Shown: positions 43,873 through 52,443 of the stretch, piece by piece
How positions within the stretch are numbered: position 1 is the stretch's first letter
Layout of the letters: every line of letters begins with the position of its first letter
Source: Methylotuvimicrobium sp018830325
Lineage (GTDB): Bacteria; Pseudomonadota; Gammaproteobacteria; Methylococcales; Methylomonadaceae
Direction of reading: 5' to 3'
Assembly: GCF_044788715.1 (NCBI RefSeq)
Contig: NZ_CP173170.1
Span: 3,906,001 to 3,970,000, forward strand
DNA length: 64,000 bases
Position numbers and translations under genes: made by a program
The notes under the pieces: generated by a model
The model's database searches: none
What the model saw: only the letters and a program-made list of their open reading frames with translations
What the model was told of the DNA's origin: nothing

Positions 43873-44801
43873 CGGTTGCAAAAACTGAGGCGGCAGCGCC
43901 AAGGTTCAGAACGTTCCGCGAAGCGGCTACGAAGTATTTAAATGAGGAAACCAAGGCAAGTTTATCGAGGGATGCCGGGTGTCTTGCGAATCTCGATCCC
44001 TGGTTGGGCGGTTTAAGGCTAGACCAGATCCATCAAGGCAGCATACAGCCTTATATCGATCATCGTCGGGAACAGGGAGCGAAAAGTGCCACCGTCAAAA
44101 GGGAGCTGTCTGTTGTTCGAAGGATTCTGACATTGGCTTCACGGGTATGGCGTGATCTCGATAATCAGCCTTGGTTGCCAGTTGCGCCGTTGTTAAGGAT
44201 GCCGGATTGGAAGGATGCAGCCAATCCTCACCCTCTCTCCTTTGACGAGCAAAAGCGCTTCTTTAGGGAGTTACCGGCCCACATGGCTGAAATGGCGCTG
44301 TTTGCCGTACATACTGGAGCCCGTGAACATATCGTGGCAGAATTGCGGTGGGAATGGGAGATCAAGGTGCCGGAATTGAACACTTCGATTTTTCTGGTTC
44401 CTGGTGAGTTCACCAAGAATCAGACGACATGTTTACTGGTACTAAACGGCTTGGCAAAAAATGTGGTCGATAGTCGGCGCGGTAAATCGAATACCCATGT
44501 GTTCGGTTTCCGTGGAAAGCCGGTGAAAAGGATGAATAATACCGCCTGGAAAAATGCATGGAGAAGAGCCGGGTTACCGATTGGCGATAACGTTCTATCA
44601 GGTCCGCACAATCTTCGACATACCTTTGCAAGGCGTTTGCGATTGGCCGGAGTGCCGTTGGAGACCCGAAAGGCACTCATGCATCATATTGATGGCGACA
44701 TCACGGTTCATTATTCACCGGCGGAAGTTGGGGAGCTTCTTGCTGCTGTTGAGAAGTTAACCAAAGTGGAAGGGGTGACCATGTTGCGTTTGGCATCATG
44801 A
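43719..44801 (+). CDS. int: Tyrosine recombinase (phage-type integrase) of a tRNA-Lys island
   Basis: 360 aa. The N-terminus 'LPGLYWDKETGKGSIDKRI' is typical of this island-integrase group, followed by a SAM-like core-binding domain (about 65-150). Catalytic residues: Arg202 in 'TGAREHI', His297 and Arg300 in 'HNLRHTF', His in 'MHHIDGD' and Tyr332 in 'TVHYSPAE'. All are present, so it is probably active. It ends 89 bases from a 45-bp 3' fragment of tRNA-Lys, the expected attachment core. The start overlaps the xis-like gene. Confidence 0.92.
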   Translation: MAKRNSLPGLYWDKETGKGSIDKRIDGLGRVRHRFTASTWQEAEVEYHRAIAVAKTEAAAPRFRTFREAATKYLNEETKASLSRDAGCLANLDPWLGGLRLDQIHQGSIQPYIDHRREQGAKSATVKRELSVVRRILTLASRVWRDLDNQPWLPVAPLLRMPDWKDAANPHPLSFDEQKRFFRELPAHMAEMALFAVHTGAREHIVAELRWEWEIKVPELNTSIFLVPGEFTKNQTTCLLVLNGLAKNVVDSRRGKSNTHVFGFRGKPVKRMNNTAWKNAWRRAGLPIGDNVLSGPHNLRHTFARRLRLAGVPLETRKALMHHIDGDITVHYSPAEVGELLAAVEKLTKVEGVTMLRLAS

Positions 44802-44836
44802 TTTACCCACTGGGTAATTTGGAAGATTGCAGGCAT

Positions 44837-44871
44837 AAAAAAACCAGTCGCCCGAACAAAGCTAACTGGTT
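44837..44871 (-). terminator. Rho-independent terminator behind the tRNA-Lys fragment
   Basis: Read on the minus strand, AACCAGT-N16-ACTGGTT is followed by seven T. It lies 19 bases after the CCA end of the tRNA fragment, where the native terminator of the tRNA gene would be. Confidence 0.75.
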
Positions 44872-44890
44872 GATTTGTATATTAAATTGG

Positions 44891-44935
44891 TGGTGGGTCG
44901 TGAGCGATTCGAACGCTCGACCATCGCATTAAAAG
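44891..44935 (-). other. 3' fragment of tRNA-Lys(UUU), attachment (att) core
   Basis: On the minus strand the segment reads from the anticodon loop CTTTTAA (anticodon TTT) through the variable loop, a T arm GAGCG-TTCGAAT-CGCTC, and the acceptor strand ACGACCC with ACCA. This is the 3' 45 bases of tRNA-Lys. The 5' half that should continue above 44935 is absent. Such duplicated tRNA 3' ends are left by integrases that use the tRNA gene as target. The intact tRNA-Lys is expected at the far end of an element, outside this window. Confidence 0.85.
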
Positions 44936-45258
44936 GTTTATCTTTCCTTTTTAACATCAATTAATTCAATGCTTTACATCCTGCTAATCCTTTAAAATGA
45001 GCCTAAGAAAGCCTGAAAAATCGTTACAGATAGCTCATTGCCGGACATTTTTGGGCACATAAAATTTTAGGCCCGGATCCTAGTGCCCCATAATTTCTGC
45101 AAGATTTCCATCTCTGAATTTTAGAGACGTTCCAATCAGAAAAATTAATCTCGTAAAATGATGAAACGGGACGCAATTATTGAGGATGATGAATAAAATA
45201 TCTTTTTATACATCATAAAATAAACTAATATAAGCTATATAAGTTACGGTTATAGCTC
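44936..45258. promoter_or_regulatory. Promoter region of the Fic gene with two palindromes
   Basis: AT-rich. ATGATGAATAAAA-TATCT-TTTTATACATCAT (45186-45216) is a 13-bp inverted repeat with one mismatch. AGCTATA-N11-TATAGCT (45233-45257) ends one base before the Fic ATG and covers the ribosome binding region. Both could be operators for autoregulation through the C-terminal winged helix of the Fic protein; that is inference. Confidence 0.5.
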
Positions 45259-46359
45259 ATGGTATGGAATTGGCAACAACCCGATTGGCCTCATTTTAGA
45301 TACGAAGAATTACCCCTCGTTGGCTATGACAACAGGCTACTGCTTGGTGCAGGCCTTTTGTTTGGGGCTTTTAAGCATCTTGACGATGAAGAAAAAAGCC
45401 AGTTAACCATCGAGCTTATTAGTAATGAAGCTTTTAAGACCTCAGAGATTGAGGGCGAATATCTGGATCGCGATAGCCTGCAGTCATCCATCCGCCGCCA
45501 ATTCGGATTAGTCTCCGATAACCGTAAGATTCCACCTGCCGAACACGGAATAGCGCAGGTCATGGTTGACTTATACCAGGGGTTTCAATCGCCCCTATCT
45601 CACGCCACCTTGTTTAATTGGCACACCATGCTGACCAACGGTAGACATGACCTCAATGATATCGGGCGATACCGAACTCATCAAGAGCCTATGCAAATAG
45701 TATCCGGGCCCATCTATTCCCCCAAAATCCATTATGAAGCGCCGCCATCCGCACAAGTCATGACGGAAATGGATAGGTATATTGACTGGTTTAATACGAC
45801 AGCCCCAGACGGACATTCACCATTACCCGCCTTAGTGCGAGCGGGTATCGCCCACCTATATTTTGAAAGCATCCATCCTTTTGAAGATGGCAATGGCCGG
45901 ATCGGCCGGGCAATTGCCGAGAAAGCCTTGGCGCAGTGTGTGGGGCAACCTACGCTGATTGCTATCGCCCACACCATTGAACGGAACAAGAAGGCGTATT
46001 ACATCACACTTGAACTAGCCAACAAAGACAATGAAATTACAGCCTGGTTAATCTATTTTGCGGATACCGTATTAAGCGCCCAACGCTATACCCAAGTAAG
46101 ACTTGAATTTCTGATCAATAAAGCCAAATTTTATGACAGATTACGAGGGCAACTCAATGTCCGCCAGGAGAAGGTATTGTCCAGACTGTTCCGCGAAGGC
46201 CCGGAGGGGTTCAAAGGCGGTTTGAGTGCAGAAAAATATTTGGGCATAACCGGCACAACCCGTCCGACAGCGACTCGGGACTTACAAGATTTGGTGATGA
46301 AAGGGGCGTTAACAAGGACAGGGGAACGTAAGCATACCCGGTATTATCTTAATCTTTAA
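45259..46359 (+). CDS. fic: Fic-domain AMPylase with autoinhibitory motif and C-terminal winged helix
   Basis: 366 aa. The Fic core motif 'HPFEDGNGRIGR' starts at His206 and matches the active consensus exactly. The inhibitory helix motif (S/T)xxxE(G/N) is present as 'TSEIEG' near residue 62, so it is a class II Fic that inhibits itself in cis. An N-terminal DUF4172-like helical region and a C-terminal winged-helix DNA-binding domain ('LGITGTTRPTATRDLQDLV') complete the chromosomal Fic layout. Expected to transfer AMP to a target protein; target unknown. It is the first gene to the right of the tRNA-Lys fragment. Confidence 0.9.
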   Translation: MVWNWQQPDWPHFRYEELPLVGYDNRLLLGAGLLFGAFKHLDDEEKSQLTIELISNEAFKTSEIEGEYLDRDSLQSSIRRQFGLVSDNRKIPPAEHGIAQVMVDLYQGFQSPLSHATLFNWHTMLTNGRHDLNDIGRYRTHQEPMQIVSGPIYSPKIHYEAPPSAQVMTEMDRYIDWFNTTAPDGHSPLPALVRAGIAHLYFESIHPFEDGNGRIGRAIAEKALAQCVGQPTLIAIAHTIERNKKAYYITLELANKDNEITAWLIYFADTVLSAQRYTQVRLEFLINKAKFYDRLRGQLNVRQEKVLSRLFREGPEGFKGGLSAEKYLGITGTTRPTATRDLQDLVMKGALTRTGERKHTRYYLNL

Positions 46360-46543
46360 AGCTAATACAGCCATGGCTGGCGCCATAGCTGTCCAAAAAA
46401 ATAATGCGGACAAACTCGGGAGGCAATAGATAAGCGGATGATTCGTTAATGAATCGAGATGTTGTTGAAGAGTGATAATTGATGCGACAATTCGGTAAAT
46501 TGACTGGCATCTTTCTGCAAACACCTACCAATGCAGATGCAAC

Positions 46544-48427
46544 TCAACAAATTCGGTTCAAATGCGGATTAGCCGTTGGCGGCTCTTTTCCTCCGAATAC
46601 CAGCGATTCGTCATTAATAAGTATCACATTGATCGTGGCCGATTTATTGCCGCCTTCGACTCGGTATTTGATCACATTCAAGCCTTGGACATCGCGAACA
46701 TGCCAATTTTTCTTCAAAACTTTTTTCTGGATGGACGCCCAGTCTGTGCGGCCGTTGGTTTGTGCCGAAGCATAATCTTGGAATATGCCGGGCGTCATGA
46801 GCGCGACGCCTTCGTTGACCACATGCACCCGCGCTTTTGGCCGATTGGTTTTTATGTCGCCGCTTTGTATGCCGTTGCGTAGCCACGCAAAAAACGCATC
46901 GGCAGGATCGTCCGTTTCATCATTGACCGGTACAGCCAATTCCGATTGTGCATTGGAATGGCTTTTCTGTTCTGTTGTGATGGTATCCGGATCGGGATTT
47001 GCCGGTTGACTTTCATCGCGAGCACTCTCGTCCGAGGGTAAGAAATTCTGCAAGTCAAAATCGTGCCTAAGTTGTTGTCGATTTGAAGCCGGTGATTCGT
47101 CTTCCGGTTCCATGGTCAAACTCGGCTCGTTTTCCTGATTGTGCTGCGATTCTTCAGGAGCAGTTTGATCCGAACAGGTCTTCATTGTCGTTATTACAGA
47201 ACTTGGCCGATTTTTTTCGTTGCCCGCCGAAGCATCTAACTTTGTTGATGCCTCCATTTCGGCCGGGATGATTCGTCCCTCGAATGCCTTCGGCCGGCTG
47301 TCGGAGTTTGGCCAAATTTTCGCCACTGCAATGCGGATCATCGTCAATTCATTACGCCACCCTTCCCCCTCGACAATACAGGGCCAGATGGCTTTGTCGC
47401 CATACGGGATCAACACGCCATGCTCTTGAAGCATATCGAACAGTCGGCCGTTTTTCGTGGGTATGCCGCTATGGCCTTCTTGGGTTAGTTGATCTCTGAT
47501 CGCATCGACTGTTCGTTTACTGACCAACCAACAGTCATCTCCGCTGACCCAGCCGGCGGCTCCGTTTCTGTTTAACGGCAACTCCCCTTCGTTCAATAAA
47601 TAGCGTAAAGCCGTCAGCATTTTTTCATGCAACGGTTTAGTCTTGACCACCGGCATGCGGTTGGTGTCTGCACCTAGATTGGCGGCCACCGATTTGCCAT
47701 CGGCGATCCCGACAATTTCCCCGATGGATGACGCATTGTCGATGTCGCCCGATACACAGGCTAACCAGTGAGTAAATATGTAGCGATCGCTCGAGATCCA
47801 ATTGAGTGCATAGGCAGGAATAATCCGATGGATCAATAATAATGACGCTTTTTCGTGTAAGCGATAGTGCCGGCCATGCTGGAATTCCGTGCTGTACCAT
47901 GCGCCCTGCTCGTCCAAAAACGACTCCCAAGGCGACCAGGACTTTGATTGATGGTTAAGATCGTAAACGGTCACGGTTTGGTCGACGGTAACCTTGGCCA
48001 CGTCATGGCAGAGCGCGGCCAGGAAAACGGCGTAGGTCCATAAGTCTTGTTTGGCCGCGATTTCTTCGGCACCGCCGGTTTCCGATAAAAGATACGAACG
48101 TCGTATCTTCAACGCATTGACACAAACTTCCAGGGTATGGATCAGCATGCCACCGGGGCCTGCATGATGGTGGACTTCCGAAGCCGGCAACAGTTGTACG
48201 AATCGTGCGAAATTGCCAATCGCATCGAGATAATAGCGGTTGAAATTGCGTTCCGACAAACCGGCCAATTCATCGATTTGAACAATCATGCCCTTGTGAC
48301 GAGCCAAGAGATCGTCTACTTTACGAACGGTCAGAATACCGGGAACATTGGGCGGTGCCCGCGTGCCTGCTTCGGATTTTTTCCGGTCTTTTTTTAGCCA
48401 GTTAAAATGCAACATGGGCTTACTCAT
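46544..48427 (-). CDS. MobH-family relaxase (TraI_2 domain)
   Basis: 627 aa. The N-terminal TraI_2/DUF1528 domain has the HD-hydrolase-like metal site: 'HHHAGPGGMLIHTLEV' (86-101) and 'CHDVAK' with His141-Asp142. The C-terminal domain (about 525-600, 'FFAWLRNGIQSGDIKTNRPKA' in part) is the DUF1528 C-terminal region. A low-complexity linker lies between. MobH relaxases nick oriT in SXT- and PFGI-1-type ICEs. Here no coupling protein or type IV secretion gene is adjacent, and the upstream side is debris, so it is a stranded but intact gene. Its ATG overlaps the stop of a truncated upstream frame (ATGAGTAA). Confidence 0.9.
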   Translation of the reverse strand: MSKPMLHFNWLKKDRKKSEAGTRAPPNVPGILTVRKVDDLLARHKGMIVQIDELAGLSERNFNRYYLDAIGNFARFVQLLPASEVHHHAGPGGMLIHTLEVCVNALKIRRSYLLSETGGAEEIAAKQDLWTYAVFLAALCHDVAKVTVDQTVTVYDLNHQSKSWSPWESFLDEQGAWYSTEFQHGRHYRLHEKASLLLIHRIIPAYALNWISSDRYIFTHWLACVSGDIDNASSIGEIVGIADGKSVAANLGADTNRMPVVKTKPLHEKMLTALRYLLNEGELPLNRNGAAGWVSGDDCWLVSKRTVDAIRDQLTQEGHSGIPTKNGRLFDMLQEHGVLIPYGDKAIWPCIVEGEGWRNELTMIRIAVAKIWPNSDSRPKAFEGRIIPAEMEASTKLDASAGNEKNRPSSVITTMKTCSDQTAPEESQHNQENEPSLTMEPEDESPASNRQQLRHDFDLQNFLPSDESARDESQPANPDPDTITTEQKSHSNAQSELAVPVNDETDDPADAFFAWLRNGIQSGDIKTNRPKARVHVVNEGVALMTPGIFQDYASAQTNGRTDWASIQKKVLKKNWHVRDVQGLNVIKYRVEGGNKSATINVILINDESLVFGGKEPPTANPHLNRIC

Positions 48428-48570
48428 CTCCTAGCACTTTCTTGCCGTATTCTCGCAGTAACCCATCCGGAGCGACATAGCGATGCGGCAGCGATGGTTG
48501 CGACTCCAGATAAAGCCCATTTTTGCGTTCAGTTTCGAATGAACCTGCCCCGCCCCACCCTCGCATACCA
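48420..48570 (-). pseudogene. C-terminal remnant of the gene preceding the relaxase
   Basis: A minus-strand frame ending at 48420 reads 'FETERKNGLYLESQPSLPHR' and 'YVAPDGLLREYGKKVLGDE' and overlaps the relaxase start by 8 bases. It lacks a start and its upstream continuation is out of frame ('RYSAIGRWYARVGRGRF'), so only the tail survives. The coupling suggests it was part of the transfer operon. Family unknown. Confidence 0.5.
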
Positions 48571-49017
48571 ACGACCAATCGCCGAATAACGCTGGGGCAA
48601 CAAACCTCTGATTAAAAGCGATGCAGGTTTTGGAGTCGTCGTGTCGCTCAAGATAAATGTATTCTCTATTTTATAGGACTTTGTGGCAGATACAATTTCC
48701 GGATCGACTGCAGGGTGCGTTATGTGTAGATGCCTGAAAATATCAATCGAAAGACCTGCAATAGTCATATCTAAAGTGAGCCCTAACGTCAATGCAGAAA
48801 ATGGTCTAATTTAAAATGGAGCCTGCTCTTTAAAAAAAATATCACTTGTTATTATTGCGCCGCAGGCGTTTTCATCAACCACTTTCGGTTCATGGCGGAC
48901 TGTGGACAAAGGGTGAATTAGTGTAGTTAAGCTTGTGGGAAACTGCTTCAGCAGTTTATCAAAACGGTCCGAAGGACATTTACGCTTCGTCCATAGGCCT
49001 GCCACGCGGCATGGCTG
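48571..49017. other. Degenerate region between relaxase remnant and IS3 debris
   Basis: Two minus-strand frames (48529-48792 and 48811-49005) are open, but neither has recognisable content and they are in different frames. I treat the region as decayed transfer or IS sequence. Confidence 0.35.
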
Positions 49018-49490
49018 CTAGCCACCATGGAATTCATGTGTTGTCGCGTTATTCAGGCTTTGATGAGGCCTCGTTTCGTTGTAAAACTGAAAAAATACTC
49101 GGCCAGTCCGGTTTTGGCTGTTATTGGGCTTGCAATAAATGGCTTCCAAGCCCATCTTCGCCATGAGCAGTCGGATGCGCTTACGATTGAGCCGATAGAC
49201 TAACCGTCTCAGCGCATGCGTCATCCGCCGACTTCCGTAAAAGAGATAGTCGGTATAAAGCACATCGATCCAATACATCAGGTTGATCGTGAGCGCGTCT
49301 TCCGGTGCGCTTCGGTAGTATTAGCTACCCCGCGACACGCCGGTTAATGCGCACCGACGACTCAAGGAGAGTTCCGGGGCCGGTTCCAGTCACTGGTGCA
49401 GTTCGCTTACAGGGACAGTCCGGACTTTTTTTGAGTCAGTCCAACTCGATTTTCAATCGCCCGATTTGGCTATACAGCGCTTCCTTGTAC
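49018..49490 (-). mobile_element. IS3-family insertion sequence remnant
   Basis: The minus strand holds the end of orfA ('EALYSQIGRLKIELDWLKKKSG') with its A7 slippage-type run, then the start of orfB ('RRCALTGVSRG', an internal TAG, 'YYRSAPEDALTINLMYWIDVLY' in part, 'YGSRRMTHALRRL'). The DDE core is deleted: 'GLEAIYCKPN' is joined directly to the C-terminal 'FYNETRPHQSLNNATT'. Both ends of the element and most of orfA are lost. Non-functional. Confidence 0.8.
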
Positions 49491-49570
49491 TTGGCTTATT
49501 CTACATTCAGAAGCACCTTTGGTGCTTATGATGACGACATTCTCAAGGCCGCTATTACGTTTACCGGATA

Positions 49571-49753
49571 TTGGAACCGGAACGGGCAACTTTAGGGATC
49601 AAGATCCGTCGAAACCAAAGCCACATTTTGGAATTACGAATCGATCAGTTACAAGGCAAACAAAACCAAAAAGTGACTGATGCAACGCATCAAGCCGTAC
49701 TCAGTTGGTTCAATACCATGAATGCAAAACGAGAAGGGGCGAGCCATGACTGA
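49571..49753 (+). CDS. 60-aa protein ahead of the recombinase remnant
   Basis: 60 aa, basic and helical ('LGIKIRRNQSHILELRIDQLQG'). Its end overlaps the ATG of the decayed recombinase (ATGACTGA), a layout that suggests an original two-gene operon. No family recognised; it may itself be the tail of a longer gene, since the region before it is IS debris. Confidence 0.35.
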   Translation: MEPERATLGIKIRRNQSHILELRIDQLQGKQNQKVTDATHQAVLSWFNTMNAKREGASHD

Positions 49754-50457
49754 AGATCAATTCCAACAAAAGCTCAGAAGTTATTATCAACTGATTCAAA
49801 CTCAATAAGCTGACCCACTCACGCTATATCTGCAAGTATTTGTTCCCACCGGCAGACGTTCGGTCAAAAGTCTGCTAAACCGCCACGGATATTTTGAAAC
49901 CCGAAGGCGTGTTGGAGCAGATGCCTTGGAATATTCTCGAATACCAACACCTGGCCAAAGTACGTAATACGCTACAAGAGCAAAAGAAATCGGCCAATAC
50001 CGTCAACCCTAACGTTATCAGCACTTCGAGGCGTGATGAAAGCCTGCTTCAACCTGGACTTGATCAGCACCGACCAATTGCTCTTGTTCAACGAGATCAA
50101 ACGGGTCAGAGGCAAACGAGATTATGCGCTGATCGCAACACTATTGGCGACCGGGCTCAAGGGTTCGGAAATCATCAATATTCAGCTAAGCTGATTACCA
50201 CACACGCAATGGCATGCTGACCATTCAAGCCGGCAAAGGCAACAAACAAACAGCGCACGACATACCTAAATACCGACACTCGTCGAATCGTCAAACAATG
50301 GGTCAACGTCATAAATTAACATCTCGAATCAGTAGGTTACCTGTTCAACCCCATCAGCAAAAACGGCACGATTCAGGATTGCAAGCTATCCAAACAAGCC
50401 GTTTACGCCATCATTCAACAACGAGCAGACCAAGCCATGCGAATGCTCAACGTCTAA
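49747..50457 (+). pseudogene. Decayed XerC/D-like tyrosine recombinase
   Basis: The ATG at 49747 starts 'TEDQFQQKLRSYYQLIQTQ', then an in-frame TAA, then 'DPLTLYLQVFVPTGRRSVKS'. A frameshift leads to 'MPWNILEYQHLAKVRNTLQE', another to 'TDQLLLFNEIKRVRGKRDYA' and 'LIATLLATGLKGSEIINI' (the Arg-containing catalytic block is altered, with Lys in place), and more lesions follow to 'YLFNPISKNGTIQDC'. At least four frameshifts or stops. It marks an older integration event between the MobH gene and the second type I system. Confidence 0.75.
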
Positions 50458-50940
50458 TGCGACGCATCACTGTGCTATTTAACTGCCGCAACACATGTTT
50501 TTGAGTCCTACTTTTTTCAAAGGGAGAATAATCTCTCTTTTTGTTCAGCAATTCTCAAGTTACAGCGTCAAAATAAATCAATGATTTATAAATCATTTTC
50601 AAGCTGTATTTTGGGTCTGATTACACAGTAAAAAGCGGGATGTAGTTGCTCATGAGGCTCTTCATTCCGTTTGATCCTCTAAATTCTGAACGCAATGCTT
50701 CTGTTGTGCCATAGTTACTTGAATCCAAGCAAAAAATAACTGAATTTCTATATAATTGATTTTTATGTAATTTTAAAAATATTTCGAAATTGAGAATTGC
50801 TGCTTTTTGTTGCCGAGCTTCCATAACTGGTAAGATATAAGACAACTCAGAAGCGCTAAGATAGCTTTTTAACTTGCATCGCTTCGTATGGATAAATATT
50901 TAACACCGCTTTACCTTATTAAAGCAGTAATGGATGCTTA
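50458..50940. promoter_or_regulatory. AT-rich region upstream of the second hsd operon
   Basis: No gene that I can support. The operon promoter should lie here. An 18-codon frame, ATG at 50888 to TAA at 50939-50941, overlaps the hsdM start as TAATG and could be a coupled leader peptide. A minus-strand frame at 50621-50845 has no recognisable content. Confidence 0.4.
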
Positions 50941-52443
50941 ATGACTCTCATCACATTAAAGGACTTAGAAGCCCATCTTTGGCATGCCGCGCATATCCTT
51001 ACCGGCCCAATTGACGCCTCAGACTATAAAACCTACATCTTCCCCGTCTTGTTCTTCAAACGTATTTGTGACGTATACGATGAGGAATATACTGAAGCGT
51101 TAGAACAAATCGGTGACGCAGAGCTTGCCAAAGGCGATATGTTCCACCGGATTCAAATTCCGGAACAATGCCATTGGCGACACGTATTCAATAAAACTAA
51201 AGACGTTGGCCAAGCACTGAAGGAAGCCTTCCGGGGTATAGAACTTGCCAATGAACGTTTGCACGGCATTTTTGGTGACGCAGGGTGGACCAATAAAGAA
51301 CGGTTGTCAGATGAATTGCTGGGTACTTTATTGAATCATTTCAATAAAGTGAATTTGGGTGTGTCCAGTGTTCGCGATGATGACATGGGCCGCGCTTACG
51401 AATATCTCATCAAACGCTTTGCCGATAAAGCCAATAAAAAAGCCGGCGAGTTTTATACCCCGCGCACCATTGTTCGCTTGATGGTCAACATTCTTGATCC
51501 CAAAACTGGCGAAAGTGTTTACGATCCAGCTTGCGGTACTGGCGGCATGTTGCTGGAAACCATCCATCACGTTAAAGAACATGGCGGCGATCCTCGCTTA
51601 TTAAAACTCAAAGGCCAAGAAAAGAATCTCACCACCGAAGCCATTGCCCGTATGAACTTATTTCTACACGGCATGGAAGACTTTGACATTGTGCGGGGCG
51701 ATACCTTACGTCACCCAAAGTTTATCAAAGGCGATACGTTAGAAACCTTTGACAACGTAATTGCCAATCCTCCGTTCAGCTTGAAAGAATGGGGTTACGA
51801 GCTATGGCAAAACGATCCTTATGGACGTAAACAATTTGGTTTAGCACCGCAAACCAATGGCGACTTTGCTTGGGTCCAACACATGTTTGCCTCGTTAAAC
51901 GATAACGGGCGCATGGCCGTAGTGCTACCGCATGGAGTGCTTTTTCGTGGTGGAGCTGAAGGCAAAATCCGCAAAAAGCTTCTGGAAGAAAATCGGATTG
52001 AAGCCATTATTGGCGTTGCAACGAATTTGTTTTACGGCACCGGTATCCCCGCTTGCATTCTGGTGCTGAGAAAACAGCGTCCGGTTGACCATCAAAGCCA
52101 TGTACTGATCATTAACGCTGAAGAAATCTTTACCAAAGGTCGTGCGCAAAACACATTGTCAGTTGCGCAAGCGGACGAGATTTATCACATCTACCAAAGC
52201 CAAGAACAAGCTGGACCGCAGAATGCCAAGGAAATTGAAGGTGTCGCACGATGGGTCAATCTATCCGAAATTGCAGAAAACGACTTCAATTTAAATATTG
52301 CCCGTTACGTGCAAAAACCGTTAGAAGAAGAAACAATCACCGTTGAACAAGCCTTGTTAGATTTTAAAAATAAACTAGCTGCCTTAGAACAAGCGGAGCA
52401 AGAGCTTGAAGACTTGTTGATCAAAGAGGGCTTTGAAATATGA
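50941..52443 (+). CDS. hsdM: Type I methyltransferase HsdM, first copy (system 2)
   Basis: 500 aa. HsdM N-terminal domain 'LWHAAHILTGPIDASDYKTY' and 'LFFKRICDVYDEEY', SAM motif I 'YDPACGTGGML' (about 193-203) and catalytic 'NPPF' at about 275. Ends with a coiled 'LAALEQAEQELEDL' tail that usually docks on HsdS. Intact. It overlaps the second hsdM by four bases (ATGA). In M2S enzymes two identical HsdM subunits methylate adenine on both strands of a split site; here the pair may be two different subunits. Confidence 0.95.
   Translation: MTLITLKDLEAHLWHAAHILTGPIDASDYKTYIFPVLFFKRICDVYDEEYTEALEQIGDAELAKGDMFHRIQIPEQCHWRHVFNKTKDVGQALKEAFRGIELANERLHGIFGDAGWTNKERLSDELLGTLLNHFNKVNLGVSSVRDDDMGRAYEYLIKRFADKANKKAGEFYTPRTIVRLMVNILDPKTGESVYDPACGTGGMLLETIHHVKEHGGDPRLLKLKGQEKNLTTEAIARMNLFLHGMEDFDIVRGDTLRHPKFIKGDTLETFDNVIANPPFSLKEWGYELWQNDPYGRKQFGLAPQTNGDFAWVQHMFASLNDNGRMAVVLPHGVLFRGGAEGKIRKKLLEENRIEAIIGVATNLFYGTGIPACILVLRKQRPVDHQSHVLIINAEEIFTKGRAQNTLSVAQADEIYHIYQSQEQAGPQNAKEIEGVARWVNLSEIAENDFNLNIARYVQKPLEEETITVEQALLDFKNKLAALEQAEQELEDLLIKEGFEI

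Noticed and set aside
49305..49595. Plus-strand 96-codon frame
   Set aside because: Antisense to the IS3 orfA/orfB remnant, whose minus-strand translation is clearly transposase.
50621..50845. Minus-strand 74-codon frame before the second hsd operon
   Set aside because: No recognisable content and no start signal; lies in the likely promoter region.
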